A stretch of 64,000 nucleotides of DNA from Onchocerca lupi (lineage: Eukaryota > Nematoda > Chromadorea > Rhabditida > Onchocercidae), in the NCBI GenBank assembly GCA_028564675.1, contig JAOVVO010000022.1, forward strand, positions 186,001 through 250,000. The letters run 5' to 3'. Positions within the stretch are counted from its first letter, which is position 1; each line of letters opens with the position of its first letter. A program made the translations under genes and the position numbers. The notes under the pieces were generated by a model. It had not been told where the DNA came from, made no database searches, and saw nothing but the letters and a program-made list of their open reading frames with translations. Shown here in pieces: positions 48,985 through 62,046 of the stretch.

Positions 48985-49610
48985 GCACTGAAATACTTGA
49001 TGCCGAGTCGATAAAGATTTTCATGAAGCTGTGACAAAAAATATGATGCTTGCGGTCCAAGTAGTCATATGCAAGTCTACATTGTTGTGGAAGCAGATGA
49101 AGCGGTTAATTATCTAATAGAATTTTTGAATTCTTTCGATCTGTCAGGAATGCCACCGCATGGTGTGCAATTGAAAATGGACATGCCAATTGCAATTGGA
49201 AATCGGCAATGTCAATTATTATGTTGCGAAAATCAACCATCAAAACTTCGCAATCGGCGTTCAGCTTGCAGTAAAAAATTAATGAGCAACATCGTTGAAG
49301 CAATAATCTTGATAGAACTTTTCAATGGTGGAGATCAGATAAAGTAATAAAATCCTTCGCATTGCTATGATACTAACGGATATGCCATTTCAGTCCTAAT
49401 TCGATTGGCTTTTACAGTTATCATCAACAAAGCTCAGAACCAATCTTTAGAATTATGTGGTTTAGATATCTAGATACAGATCGCTTCACATATGGACAAT
49501 CATATGTTGCGTGTTCTAAAATCGGCAAACCAGATAATCTCTATACTTAAACAGACAATGGAATAACAAAAAATATTTTATACCACAAGCATTGTGAAAT
49601 TAATTTTCCC
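48985..49610 (+). pseudogene. Helitron helicase C-terminal fragment
   Basis: HEAVTKNMM and ACGPSSHMQ (48990-49075) belong to the Rep region. They are fused by deletion to helicase sequence: NYLIEFLNSFDLSGMPPHG, KKLMSNIVEA, ILTDMPFQ, RLAFTVIINKAQNQSLELCG (helicase motif VI region) and DRFTYGQSYVACSKIGKPDN. At least three frame changes and two stops are needed to read it. The open frame 49069-49347 is one intact piece. Confidence 0.85.
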
Positions 49611-49901
49611 GACATTAGAAACGTGCGCTTTTTGTTTTCTTTTTTTGCATTTAACCAAACTGAGGTTTAGCGACGCGTGTATAAAAAAAATATGTAAAAA
49701 CATGCGCTATTCGAATGGAACGTTGTGTCAAAATTTCAAAGTAATAGGCAAGAACTTTCGGAGGTCTTAGATTTTGAATTAATATAGATAAAGCACGTGT
49801 TTAAGAAATTTCAAGAGATTTAAGATTTTGAACAAACGAACATTTACATTTTTATTCATATAAACAGCCGGACCCGCCAGCAGGAGCATAATCGGATACA
49901 G

Positions 49902-49905
49902 CTAG
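49902..49905 (+). other. Probable Helitron 3' terminus (CTAG)
   Basis: CTAG followed by T fits the CTRR end and A/T insertion site of Helitrons. A GC-rich stretch (GGACCCGCCAGCAGGAGC, 49870-49887) lies about 15 bases upstream, where the terminal hairpin should be, but its pairing is imperfect. Confidence 0.5.
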
Positions 49906-50297
49906 TGTTTGTATAATTTTATTTCTTTATATATTGAGTAATTTGCAAAGGCATATTGTGATATACTATTGGATATACAGATAGGTATTAAATAAAGGAG
50001 TTATTTTACATTTACAACAATTTAACTATTTAATATAAGCTTAATTTTTAGAATAGAAGAGTTTGCATGTGAATTAATTTACCAGATGTTCAAGCATATA
50101 TTTACCAAGTGTTTAACATGCATAAAATTTAAGCTGTAGGAATCTACAATCACAAGAGTCTGGGTTCTTTTTATTCCTACTGATTTTAAAATTTTGTATT
50201 GGTAGCATCTCCAAGTTATGTAGTAAAACTATCACTTTTTCCTTCTTCGCTATTTTTGACTGAATATCTACAACATCGCTTAAAAAGATATACGGCC

Positions 50298-50592
50298 AAC
50301 AAATTTCTACAATGCAAGTACTTTGATTATTTGGATATAAAAATTATTTTATAAAATTATTTCAGTTTCTTCGAATTCAAAATAACTAAATAATAATGCT
50401 CTGTAATAGGCATTTTTGTTGCCCTATATCCTAACCTGCCAAATTTAGCAACTATTATTTAATTGTAAAGATCTTCTGTGTCTGTTGAACTGGAGAAATG
50501 ATTCAGATGGAACAAATTTCTACAACACAAGTGCTTTGATTATTTAGACACAGAAATTATTTTATAAAATTATTTCAGTTTATTCGAATTCA
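50298..50592 (+). repeat. Direct repeat, two copies of about 85 bp, 213 bp apart
   Basis: Copies at 50298-50387 and 50511-50592 share AACAAATTTCTACAA, then CTTTGATTATTT, then AAATTATTTTATAAAATTAT and TCGAATTCA. Identity looks to be about 90 percent by eye. Confidence 0.8.
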
Positions 50593-50840
50593 TTTTTGAA
50601 TATCATTTAGAATTTAAAAAAAAAAGTTGAAATTGTTATTTTATAAAAATAGTTTTCTCTAAATTCGTTGTGCAAAAATGAATGCGATTCACTTTCTTGT
50701 TATTTATTTGTCTCACAAAAATTTCAAAATTTTCGATGTGAGGACAAATAGTTGTAATAAAAGATTTATTCTTTATATACATGATAAGACAATTACCAGA
50801 GAATATCATTAGTAGAGTCGATCGCTAGGTTCTTCTTCAC

Positions 50841-51085
50841 CATTTATACTTTCTTTATTCATAAAAAATTATGCAGATGTAAAATATGTGTGAAAAGAGA
50901 TGATAGTTTTGATTGCAAATCGGTGCAATAAGCAGAAAAATTAATACCTCAATAGCTTTCTGATAAAAATGAGCTGAATTTGCAATTTTACTGATATAAT
51001 TCTCGAGTAGCCTAACTTTAGTAAATATAACTTCATATCAATGCAACACAATATTTGCAATATTTCAGATGAAAAATGTTTTTAT
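50841..51085 (+). repeat. Inverted repeat 2 (foldback), left arm
   Basis: It aligns with the reverse complement of 51814-52064 along its whole length; for example GATGATAGTTTTGATTGCAA at about 50899 matches the complement of TTGTAATCAAAACTATCATC at 51981. The spacer is about 730 bases and is not itself palindromic. Confidence 0.8.
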
Positions 51086-51813
51086 TTAGAAAGTTGCGAA
51101 GCATGTTGCTTTTCGATCTGAATTTATGTTTGAGCGTTTCTTTTTCAGGATGAGAGTTTCTATTCGTTCCATCCCAAATCTATGATCTAGCTTTTTGTAT
51201 AGTGGAAGTTTGTTTACTGCATATCATTATACAAGAGTCTGTTTATAACATGCTCCATTGCAGAAAGGAAGAAAGCTTGATTAGTAGATCGAAAGATTAA
51301 AGGCTTGTTTATACGGAGATATATCTATAATATAAAGATCCTTTAATTATTTCGTCATATCTATTTTCTATAAAATATTTCGATTATTTCTACCATATGT
51401 TATATTTGCTTACGTTGCAATAATTTATTCTTAGAAATTCGGTGAATCATTGCAATATGTCATTTTCTGATTTATCTCTACAAATTAATCTTTTTTCGTT
51501 TAAAGGAGAGAAATAGAGGCAAGGAAGGAAACTTTTCGTTTTACATTTAAGAACCTTGAAGAGCGTTAAAAATTCCATATTATAGGGAATTAGTTCAAGT
51601 GAATTTGATTATTTTCAGTAAGAACAAAAAATTACTCTTATGATATCGATAACAGCAGCATCATTTTTGTGTTCATTTATGATAGCCTTCTATTATTTTT
51701 TCTCAACAAAATTCCACATTATATATTGAAACAGTTTCAGCAACATCTATGGAAAGCCCTTTGATGCAAATATTTATTCAGAACCATAAGTAATTGTAAT
51801 ACATCATTTCTAA

Positions 51814-52064
51814 AAAACATTTTTCATTTAAAATATTGTAAATATTGTGTTGTATTGATATGGATTTATATTTGCTAAATATCTTTTAGGCTATTCGAAA
51901 ATTACATCAGTGCAATTACAAAGTCAACTCGTTTTACCAGAAAGCCATTAAGGCAATAATTTCTCTGCTTACTGCACCGATTTGTAATCAAAACTATCAT
52001 CTCTTATCGCACATATTTTACATCTCCATAATTCTTTATGAACAAAGAAAAGAAAGTATAAATG
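51814..52064 (-). repeat. Inverted repeat 2 (foldback), right arm
   Basis: Partner of 50841-51085. Arms of about 250 bp with a 730-bp loop could be two opposite copies of a repeat or one foldback element. No open frame spans the loop. Confidence 0.8.
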
Positions 52065-53951
52065 GGACAACCCTATCATCCCTCAATATCCTGGAGAAGG
52101 AACGCTGATTCGTCATAATGTTATGGACATCCATCGATCAATAGCAGTGTTTTCGTGATGTGTACTGCTTTCACAATTAGCCTCCTAATGTTGTTACATC
52201 TTGTGTCCGAAAGTCAGTAGCGGTGATCTGGAACTTCTTGTCGCTGAAAAGCGCATGATGATTCCAACTACAAACTTTACCAGTTATTAATTTTAGTCGG
52301 ATTAAAATTTCATGGGTAATATTGTAGGAAATCCATGAGCAATATAATTACTGTTGAAAGTAATTCTTTCCTGGAGTATCATACAATTCTCGCATATTTT
52401 CCTAATTAGTTCAGCATATATGGCAAGCTTGAAAATCATGCTAAGTTAAGTCAAAAAAATTATTATGACGCGCTAAAAATTGTTTTATTCAAGATGAGAA
52501 ATATCAGAAAGAATTGTAAATGCACTAGTCCTTTATGGAAAAATGATGAATTTTTTATCTGTAACGCGAGAATTAATTTGCTGGAAGAAATTATGTGTTC
52601 AGATTGCTTATTTCATATTTTCTGATCTGAGAATTATATAGTTTTCCCTTAATTTCATTTTTGACTGCCGGTAATAGTCTACTAGTTTTTTATCTTAACA
52701 AAAATTTTTAAGAAATTATTTGCAAACGTCGAAATAAATCTTAGCAGAACTGTAATTTCACCAATTTAAAAGAAAAATAGTTTATCAAAACCTGAAATTT
52801 GAAAAGATTTTGTTTATAATAACGCATAAAACTAAGCTTGCTGCTAAAAATCATCCTAACATAGTAATTAATAAAATCCTATTTAATTTTTCTGCACTTA
52901 CTTATTATAAGCATCGTTTGAATGATTGGAATCGATAGAAATGGCATTGCATTGATATTGAATTGATATTTTTTTTATCAAATGTATTGCTTGCGCGTTT
53001 CTAAAATTATCGCCTTGTTTATAATATATGAATTTAAAAAATAATTCCATGAGAAAACTTTTCTTAGACTCAATCCATACTGAGAGAAATATTATGTATT
53101 AAAATCGAGCTTCGAATCGTTTCAGAGGTTTCATCTTGCATAATCCCGAAATTTTTTAGAGGTTGTATCAATTGAATTGAAATTACTTTTCGCTATTTCT
53201 CCATTCTAAAGCGTTGAATTCTATACTTTTTAGGACTACAAGAGATTCATGCATATATTGGAATAATGGTGCTCATACTCTTTAAAATTTCAAATAGAAA
53301 TTGGAAGATTGAGAAAGAAGCTTGGTTTTGAAACTATTATTTATAAATATTTACACGTATTAATTATGATGGATGTACATGAAAAAAATAGGTATCATTG
53401 TTTACCATTAAATCTATTGTCAACAATAATTGCATCACAAATTATTAATTCTTTTTTCCATTCTGTCTGAACTATGCGGAAATTTCCCGTTTTTACTCCT
53501 TTGATATTCATTTCTTGTTATTAACTATTTCAAAGTTTTTAAATTGATGGAGTAAGAAGTATGTCATTATGTCTCGAAATCATTATAATTGTTCTCCTGG
53601 CCGTAATAAACAGGAATTAACATGGTAGTCGCGTATCGCAATAAAAAATCATGAAAGTTTACAATTTACTGGTTTAATTTTACCGTGTGTAAGAACTCAA
53701 TTTTACTTTCAAATTAATTTCAGTTGATAGCATGGGTGCTATTTGCTACCATTTAGAAATTCAACTAAATGAATTTAATTTTTGAAACTTGTTTACGCCG
53801 TTGAAACTTTGAAACTTTCTTTATGACTCCTTTTTTCTTGCATCTTTATCGTAATATATCAACGGTGTGCGGAAGCATCTGAAAATTTTGATAATCCCTT
53901 AATTTCAGCTAATTAAATAATTTTTTCGTTAAAAATTTTTGAGAAAGGTAT

Positions 53952-54875
53952 AAAATGATGTCACACAGTTTGAAGTTGAAATAAATATCTGAAAGTTAAT
54001 AAATTAGCAAAAATTTTCATCAAATACTTGAAGATTTTTCATATTGTATTTTAAATTTTCCCAAAACAATTTAAATTGCGGAATATAATTGCGATCTCTA
54101 AATTTGTGTCATGTAGTCCTTATGATATCATTTTAACTTTTTTTTTTTCAAAAAATAATTATTTCTTGCTTGTTTGCGCAATTTCAGCCTTTTTCAATGA
54201 AAATTCCTTGAATGAATCTCTTGATTTTCCAACTTTTCCATTATTTCCTTATGAATGAATTCCGGGAAATCAGAAGTCTCAGGTAGTTTCATGCTTTTTT
54301 GCATGATTATAACATCATATTTGTTTTATTATTAAGTGAAATGCATTTTCTATTAAAAACCTGAAATAATGAATGGTAATAATTTTTATGTTGTTGAATC
54401 CTTCATCTTTCATTTTATTAATTTTTTATATTTTAAATAAAACAACACAGACTGTCTCACAAGGCTACCTAAAATCCTTTTCTATTGAAAAATTTCATCA
54501 AAGAGGTCGCAGTACAAAAAGTAAGTTCGAAATTTTGATTCAAGCTTGAAATTTCAAATTGAACAAAAGTCTATTTAATTTGCAGAGAATTTCCTATGCC
54601 GCTATTTGTATTGTATTTATCGATCTAAATAAGGCTATAAGTTCATACTGAAGAGAAATGGGAAATATAAGGAAAAGACAGCAAATATACATATTGAAGC
54701 GATTAGTTAGTTATACATTTTTTAGAAGCTCTTTGGGTAATTTTATTATTTTTTGGTGGGATGTTTTGATACTCAATAGTCGAAAGAAAAACTTCGCATC
54801 AGCACTTTCCTGCATTACATATTAGAAACAAAAATCAGAATTCATCGAGAAAAACTAAAGGATTTTCAAATTATT
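53952..54875 (+). repeat. Inverted repeat 1, right arm
   Basis: Partner of the left arm at 45008-45962. The arms are about 930-950 bp, similar in length and collinear, and lie 8 kb apart, enclosing the Helitron and the smaller foldback. Confidence 0.8.
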
Positions 54876-54900
54876 AAAAAATTGAAGCGAAACCGATAAA

Positions 54901-55350
54901 ATTGTTGGAGATAATTTCAGGAAAGAAACTGGGAGCATAGCAGTGGTTTATAATCTTTTTTACGGAGTCTCTAGTTATTATTAAAGGATGAATGAATATG
55001 TGAATACTATTTAATTTGTTTAGATTAGAAGAACAGAAATAGCTAAGAAGTTTTGAAGAAGAACTGGAAATATCCGGTTAGATTGTCCAGAATTGTTATT
55101 TTTTTTTTTTTTTTTTGCGACAAACCTGTTTCAGATAAATGTCGAATGTGAGTGGTTATTATAAAGGTTAGTTAAAAATATTTAAAGATTTTATCAAAAA
55201 GTCTAACAAATTTTCAAGCTTCTATCGCTTCTATGCTAGTTAGCGTGACAAAAGAAAATTTTGGAAAATTAAACTGTCAGAGATAATTTCAAGAAAGAAA
55301 TAAAATAGCGATGGTTTTATAATCCTTTTTGAAGGGTCTCTATTTACACT
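54901..55350 (+). repeat. Direct repeat, two copies of about 80 bp, 372 bp apart
   Basis: Copies at 54901-54980 and 55272-55350 share GAGATAATTTCA, then GAAAGAAA, GGTTTATAATC versus GGTTTTATAATCC, and GTCTCTA. They lie just outside inverted repeat 1. Confidence 0.7.
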
Positions 55351-57082
55351 GTTTCAAGCAACCTTTCAATACAATCTCTTTAGATGAAAAAAGAAACAAA
55401 TTGAAATAAATTTACAACCAAAAAGTGTAGAAATTTTCAATTTTTTATTTGGCTAGGCAGTGTATAAGTGCGATAGAAATGGTGATGCAATAGATTTAAA
55501 TTTTTAAATGCCAAAACTCTCTTTTTTTTTCTTTGAAACCTTTTTCAAGTTTCATTTCATTCTTTATCTTTTAACAGCTATTAGTTATAACTGAAAAAAA
55601 AACTCACTGAAGAGATTTGTCGACTGAAAATAGGCATCATTGACAATAGCAAGTTACAAGAAATAGAAAAATTTCTATTCTTATGTAAGATTTCTGTCTG
55701 CGTATGGGCATGTTCTGCATTTGTAATTACCTATTTCTAAGAAACGCTTATATTCAGATGAAACAGAATCTTGCCTGCCATCTCAAAATTCATATGTAGC
55801 GCCCAAAAGAATTTTGCTAATCGTACTCTGATCTTCTGAAAGTGAGTTAATAGTAGACATCACGGCAGCAACAACAACACAACAGCATCAACTGGTTCCT
55901 GATCAGCCTGATCGAACTCTTATATAATGGGGCCAATGAAATATACACCTATTTCAAGCAATTAATTAGAACAAAACTTCCTTCTGAACGGATTATCGTT
56001 TCAGTTTAAGTTGCATCTACCATCAATTTAGAAAATCTAATCATGTTTGATCTATTTGTTAAACATTATTAACCATCTTAATTTTACTAACAAATGCCCT
56101 ACGCATTGAATACAGCTTCCTAATCCTGAGATTCTTTTTTTTTTTTTTTGCAGTATTGTAAAGTTCATGAGATTGAAATTTCAAATTTTTTTTTTTTGGA
56201 CATTTGAAGTTACAGCAGTTTTCTAAGTAACAGTGACATAAAAATGACAGTCTTAGCAGTTTTGAAATGATAACGGAGAAATTTTCATAAGCTCTCAAGA
56301 AATTGGATTTTCATTTCTGACAGTTGTCTGTGCTCAAGATTCTGTGATATTTGCGTATTAAGTATTCTTCAACAATTCCAAGCAATCAATCACCTCCATA
56401 ATGCTCAGTTATGCGCTGCATTAAAAAATAGTGTGAAAAATATCCGTTCGAAGAGGCAAGCAATATTTAACAAGAAAAAAACTTGCTTTGTTTTGTTTTA
56501 AGATACATGCAAGTATATAAATATTTATTTTTGTATATAAACAAGTAAAGCAAAGGTCATCTTTCGAAATGACTCCTTTATTTATCGCAGGATTCTTCTC
56601 TTGGCTGAATTATATTAACAATTATAAAGTCATTTATTCATATCATTCCAACTTTTCAGAATAATAAATAATTCTCACTCCTCTCATTACTAGTTTATTA
56701 AATGATCCCAAAAAATTTCCAATTTTGGCACGAATTGTACATTTTCATTTTTTTCTTTTTTTTTTTTTGTCCTTCTAAATAAAAACTTTTTGGCGATTAT
56801 ATTTCTACTTGAAAAAAAGAAAAAATTCAGAAAGCAAACATTTCAAAACTACAAAAGAATTGGCAAAATAGTTGCAATTTTTTTGTTCTGCTAATTTTTT
56901 CCATCATAATGAGATATATCTGAATTCGTAAAATCCTTGCAATTTTAATTTGATCCAGGTATAGTAAATTTACTAGTATTATTTGTCTATATTGTAGACA
57001 GTTTGAATTACATAGCTTTCGCTGACAAACTGATCAGCTCACTCTAAAACTTACTATGACTAATCATAGCTTCATTTCTATC

Positions 57083-57229
57083 CAGAAATTTTACTGGAAC
57101 ATGATAGGATCAGCAAATCAAATTTGAATGATGATGAAAAATTTTTTAAAAAAATAAATCAGAAACAAATTTTTACTGTAACGTGATAGAATCAGCAAAT
57201 TGATTTTGACTATTAATAAAAAATTTGAA
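57083..57229 (+). repeat. Diverged tandem duplication, about 82-bp period
   Basis: TTTTACTGGAACATGATAGG at 57089 recurs as TTTTACTGTAACGTGATAGA at 57171, each followed by ATCAGCAAAT and an A-rich tail. Confidence 0.7.
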
Positions 57230-57956
57230 TTACATCCCAAATAAACTTCATTTACTGATTGTCATTTATCCCATATTTATTAGCCAATCTAATTCTTATC
57301 AACTATACGCCATTGATCATTTTTTATGGTAATTCATCATAGTATTGACGTAGTCTTGTAGTTGAGTCATTATAGCAATGCTTTAACATAGGTGCACTTC
57401 TTATAAACATTTCTTATAAATAGATAATTTGAAAAATTTTTCGATTGCAGCATTTTTTTTTTCAATTTTTACTCATTTTGATGAAATTTAATAAATTTTC
57501 ATGCCATCGCATTTTATGCATGCACGCGTTAAAATCCTAATACAAATCCAAACATTCCATTTATATATTCTATTTTAATCTCTAGTAAAAATCTCTGGTT
57601 TATTAATGATTGTACAGATTTTGGACGGTGATTTGATGCGCAGAGAAATTTGATAGAAACAATCCTAACCCACTACTCTTCTACATGCATTTCCTGTGTC
57701 ACAAATGATTTATTTTTTTGCAGCTGTCGTAGGGAAATATTAAAAACTATCATATGCTTGTCAAATTTTCAATCAATTTTTATGGACACAGCACCGCAGA
57801 ATTGATTAAGTCAAAAGTTGAATAAAAATGGGTAAAGCAAATTTAAATCTTTTTTGCTCCTTTATTGTTGTTATTACTACAACAGCGATAATACTGACAT
57901 GTCATATTATTCAGCATAATCAAATATCAAATTTCGTGTTTTTCATCACTTAAACG

Positions 57957-58020
57957 AATTTCATCAAGTCCCTTTTAATCTAAAAGTTAAATTTCATCAA
58001 GTCCCTTTTAATCTAAAAGT
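57957..58020 (+). repeat. Tandem duplication, 33-bp period
   Basis: TTTCATCAAGTCCCTTTTAA and the following TCTAAAAGT occur twice without mismatch, starting at about 57957 and 57990. Confidence 0.9.
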
Positions 58021-60136
58021 GTCTTAATAACATCCTATTTTATTTCTCTCTCTGCAACTAAAATAATACTATTATTCTATTTTTAATTTATTGTAATCAT
58101 ACTATACTTTATAAATTTATTAAGACAAAGAAAGAGAGAAAGTTTAATATTTGTTAATGATTCAAAAATTGAATTCTTATTACCAGTAAATTTATCGAAT
58201 TGATCTCAAGTATAGCAAAATGCAACTCATGTTCAACTTCCTTACATTTATTCCTTGCAATGCCGCATTGAGTCACACATCAATAATATTGATTCCAATT
58301 TTAAAATCAATTCTTCATAAAATTTCAATTTACTATGGCGCCATACATCCAAATGAAGGAAGTTAGTTCAATTGTATGGTCACTTCCTTCTCTATTTTCG
58401 ACTATCGTTTAGATGCTAAGCATTTACTGCTGTAAACACAACAGATGTTTCACATGATATATAAATCTGAAATTTCTTTCTAATATTTCGACAACTTTAA
58501 CTCTACATCTCTACATTGAGATCATCTCAAACGTTAAACAGGTTATGACTTTATTCTTTCATTTCATTTGCATTGTCCTGTATCCACTTTCAAAACTGCA
58601 CCTGAAAGCTTTCTGTAGCTTACTGAATTTTTAATCTCACTTATAATGAGAGAAAGAAATTCCATTTGGATGTTTAAATTTCCCTCCTCAGCTTCCTTCT
58701 CATTTTGATTATATTTATCAATTTTGAAAATTTACTTTACCAGTTTATCAATTCACCCACATTTTACATTCTTTTATTTTTGTCTAATTTTTTCATTTAC
58801 CTAACAAAAGTTGGAATTAGTATAAAAAGAATTATCTTTCCAGGTGGTGTTCGCTGATTATCAGTACAGCTCTGCTGAGGTTTACTTCTAATAAATATGT
58901 CTTCCCCTATGTATTATTCATCGAAAAAGTGCACTTTTATTTATCGCAAATGTTTCTTTTTCTCCGCATTAATTTTTTTGGATTAAAATGTTAGCAAAGT
59001 GCTTCCTATCCTAAATATATCTACTATATAAATTTGATCGGTGAAATTCGATCCAAACTTTTAACTACTTCTCAGATCTAAAAATCTATTCTGTATAGGT
59101 TGGCGAGATTTGGAAATCATCATATCTGTTCGAAAAACTTGGAAAAGTTCTAGAAAGCACTCTACCAGATGTTCATCATAAAATTAGAGCAACAATAACT
59201 ACTGAACATGCTTGAATATAAAGGAAAGAGGGAAAGAAATGAGGTTGGCCTGGAAAAATGTTCACGGTACGGCCTCCGGAGTATTTTTCTAATGATATTT
59301 TCTGGAGTAAAATTTAGAAGACTTCAAAAAGTCAACTGAAACAAAGGAAAGCGTAAGGATCAGATTTCAAAGCACTGCTTATTTTCTGCGTATTACTTTT
59401 CGATTTACTGCTGTTCTTCTGCGCTATTTTTATAAATCCTTCGAATGAAAAAAAGGCAATTTTTGTCTGATCGATTTAATTAATGAGAAGAGTGCTAAAT
59501 TTAGAAATATATATGGATAGGTTGTAATCAAACAAATATGAGTATTAGATAAGTGTTCCATCATTTTTGTGATTGAAACTAAAACATACTGAGAACAAAA
59601 TCTAAGCATTGGCTGATTCATCATTTGCTTATTATTCTTTTTAGGAGGCGCTTCGTTATTTCGATTTTTAATAAAAAACTGTAGTGAGATTTAAAAAAAA
59701 AAAAAAAAAAGAGAACACCATTTCCAAAAATAATTAATTTTGTTGACCTGATAATCTGCCCTATTGGTTCCCCAAAAAGTGCAAAAAAAAGTTTTTAAAG
59801 CGATTCCGGTTTTTGTTTCCGAAAAAAAGTTTTCATTTAATTTCCAACAACAGAGCATTGATTGCTTTTCTTTTTGTTTTCACTTTATTCTTTTGTCAAA
59901 ATGATTCACATTTGAAATGTTTTTTGCATTTTTGATTTTTGAAATCGTCCAACGATGTTGAAGTATATACATATAGACGTTGTCGCTTAGAAACAGCTCT
60001 AAAACGTGCCTTTTGCTCCTTTGTTTTGCTTTAAAATGGTTTGAAATGGCTTTTGTTCCATTGATCATTCCATTGATTCCGATCATTTATAACAAAGATT
60101 TCAGATTTGATAGCTATCGCAATCATCCATTATATA

Positions 60137-60158
60137 TGTGTGTGTGTGTGTGTGTGTA
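60137..60158 (+). repeat. TG dinucleotide microsatellite
   Basis: Uninterrupted TG run of about 11 units, followed by an imperfect TATG/TGTA tail to about 60180. Confidence 0.9.
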
Positions 60159-62046
60159 TATGAATGTGTATGTGTATGTTCAGGTCATACATATACATGC
60201 AATCACATTTATTCGTGTTTTCATTCAAACACTGACTCCAAACTTATTTCCATTATTTGAACTTTTTTTTGATTTTTTACTTTGCAGAAAAGGAAGGCTT
60301 AAGAAATTTCAACAAATAAATATACCAGTAAATTAGATAACAAAAACTGTGGAATTCTTCTTTTTTAAACTTCCATGATTGTATTGCAAACGAAGCTTTG
60401 AATGCTCGTCAATTTTACTTTTTTTTTTCCTCCAAAATAACTCTCAGATATCGTAATCTTTCCAATTTGTTATTTTGTAGGATAAAGAGGAAGTTAGAAA
60501 TTACAGAAATTATACTTTCTAAGAATTGTCTGTTCAAATTATCCAGATAAAGCTTTTATGAGTAGTAATATGATACACTAATCCTTAATAATTCTTATGT
60601 CATCATGAATTTCTTTTGTTGTCAACCTTTTCTAAATCTAACTCGGTTACTTCTTTCAAACAGTGATAATTGATCTTGTTTGAATCTTCCAAACGTTCTT
60701 CACCTCATAAGGTACAAAATGTCTCGTCTAATTAATACGGCAACATGACAGCTGGTCATGAATTTATTGTCTTTTATTTATTTAACGACTTGAATTTTAT
60801 TATCTACCATTTTTATGATGGATCAATTATCAAACTTCATTGTTCTGTTCAATTTTGCTTCATTAAATTGTAGTTAGACTGCAATATTAGATTGTTTCTT
60901 ATTCTTTCTAATAGTATTGATAAAAGTAAAAGTATTTAAGATAGTTTCAGTTTTATTATGAAAGGACAAATATTCATCATATCTCGCCTTTCCAATTGAA
61001 TCGCAGTTAACAACTAGAAAGAATTTATAGTTTACGAAATCCATGCAAAATCTATGAATTGGAAAATTAACATTTTGAAATATTTTCTTCCTAGTGGCGA
61101 AAGAAAGCCAATTATGAGAATGGAATATTTTCAGTAGTTATTTGAAGATTTTAAAACTTAAGCTAGAGATTCATTTATCTAACAGAGATTTCTTCTGATT
61201 ATAGTAGGATTTCTGATATAGATTGTTAAGACTGATAGCTCATGATAAAAAACGCTTTGTTCAGTATTGTCTTTTTTATTTCGTTTGAATGGAGCCATAT
61301 CATTTCTATTCATATGGAAGAACTTTCTTCATGATAGGAATATTTTCACCAGAAAAACTTTTTGATTGAACTAGAAATGACAGCTATTTTGAAAGAGTTT
61401 ATACAGCTGCTGAATGTATACCTGTAATTCCCAATATGAAATCAGGCATTTACATATACAGCAGTTGAAAGTACTAATACAAATCCATTTCGCACATTTC
61501 GCCTAACACTCGTATCCAGCAATTTTTCCTATCGTCCATTCTCACATCCAAACAATAAGTCACTTATCAATGCTGGCGCAATCATATTTCTCAAAAACCT
61601 GCTGAGGTTAATTTATTATGTTTCTAGTATCAACAAAATCTTTCAAGCGATCATCAACTCGCAGAAAACACTACATGCAAAAAGCATAAATAAGTTTTCG
61701 ACTGATCCATTTAATAAACATGTTTGCATGAAATTTTTGTTTTCCTTGCTAAAATCTTCAGTAAGTTTTCTGCAAGTGACAAACTACCTCAATTCAGCAG
61801 ATGAAAATTTGTTTGAAATTAATCGAGATTCTATAAATATAATTTAGGCGAAGCGGCCAAACTAATATCCGAAAAATATTGTTGAATTATATCACTCTAG
61901 CGTCTTATTTAAGATAATCTTTCATCAAAAGCAACTCCTTTAACTCTCAAAATGCTAACATTCATCGTAGAAGCCAAAAGTTGCATAACTAAAAGCACTG
62001 AAGAAACGTGAAAATTTTTCTTGAAGTTTTTTTCTTTTATTTTTTC

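Larger units (their letters stand above)
47591..49905 (+). mobile_element. Decayed autonomous Helitron (rolling-circle transposon)
   Basis: Translated fragments in order match the RepHel protein of Helitrons: an N-terminal region (47687-48202), the Rep-domain stretch around WMYAVEWQKR (48255-48320), ACGPSSHMQ (about 49045-49075) and the PIF1-like helicase C-terminus (49069-49600). The frame is broken several times. Most of the helicase is deleted between SHMQ and the GMPPH motif, and a second repeat sits inside at about 48420-48960. The 3' end is probably the CTAG at 49902-49905, followed by T as Helitron insertion requires. No 5' TC terminus was identified. The element is inactive. Confidence 0.85.

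Noticed and set aside
53671..53690. GGTTTAATTTTACC resembling a nematode spliced-leader sequence
   Set aside because: It departs from the SL1 core after GGTTTAATT, and no Sm site or SL RNA fold context was evident; chance in AT-rich DNA.
59980..60336. 118-codon plus-strand open frame
   Set aside because: It starts at a TTG, runs through the TG microsatellite (giving VCVCVCV), and has no splice or homology support.
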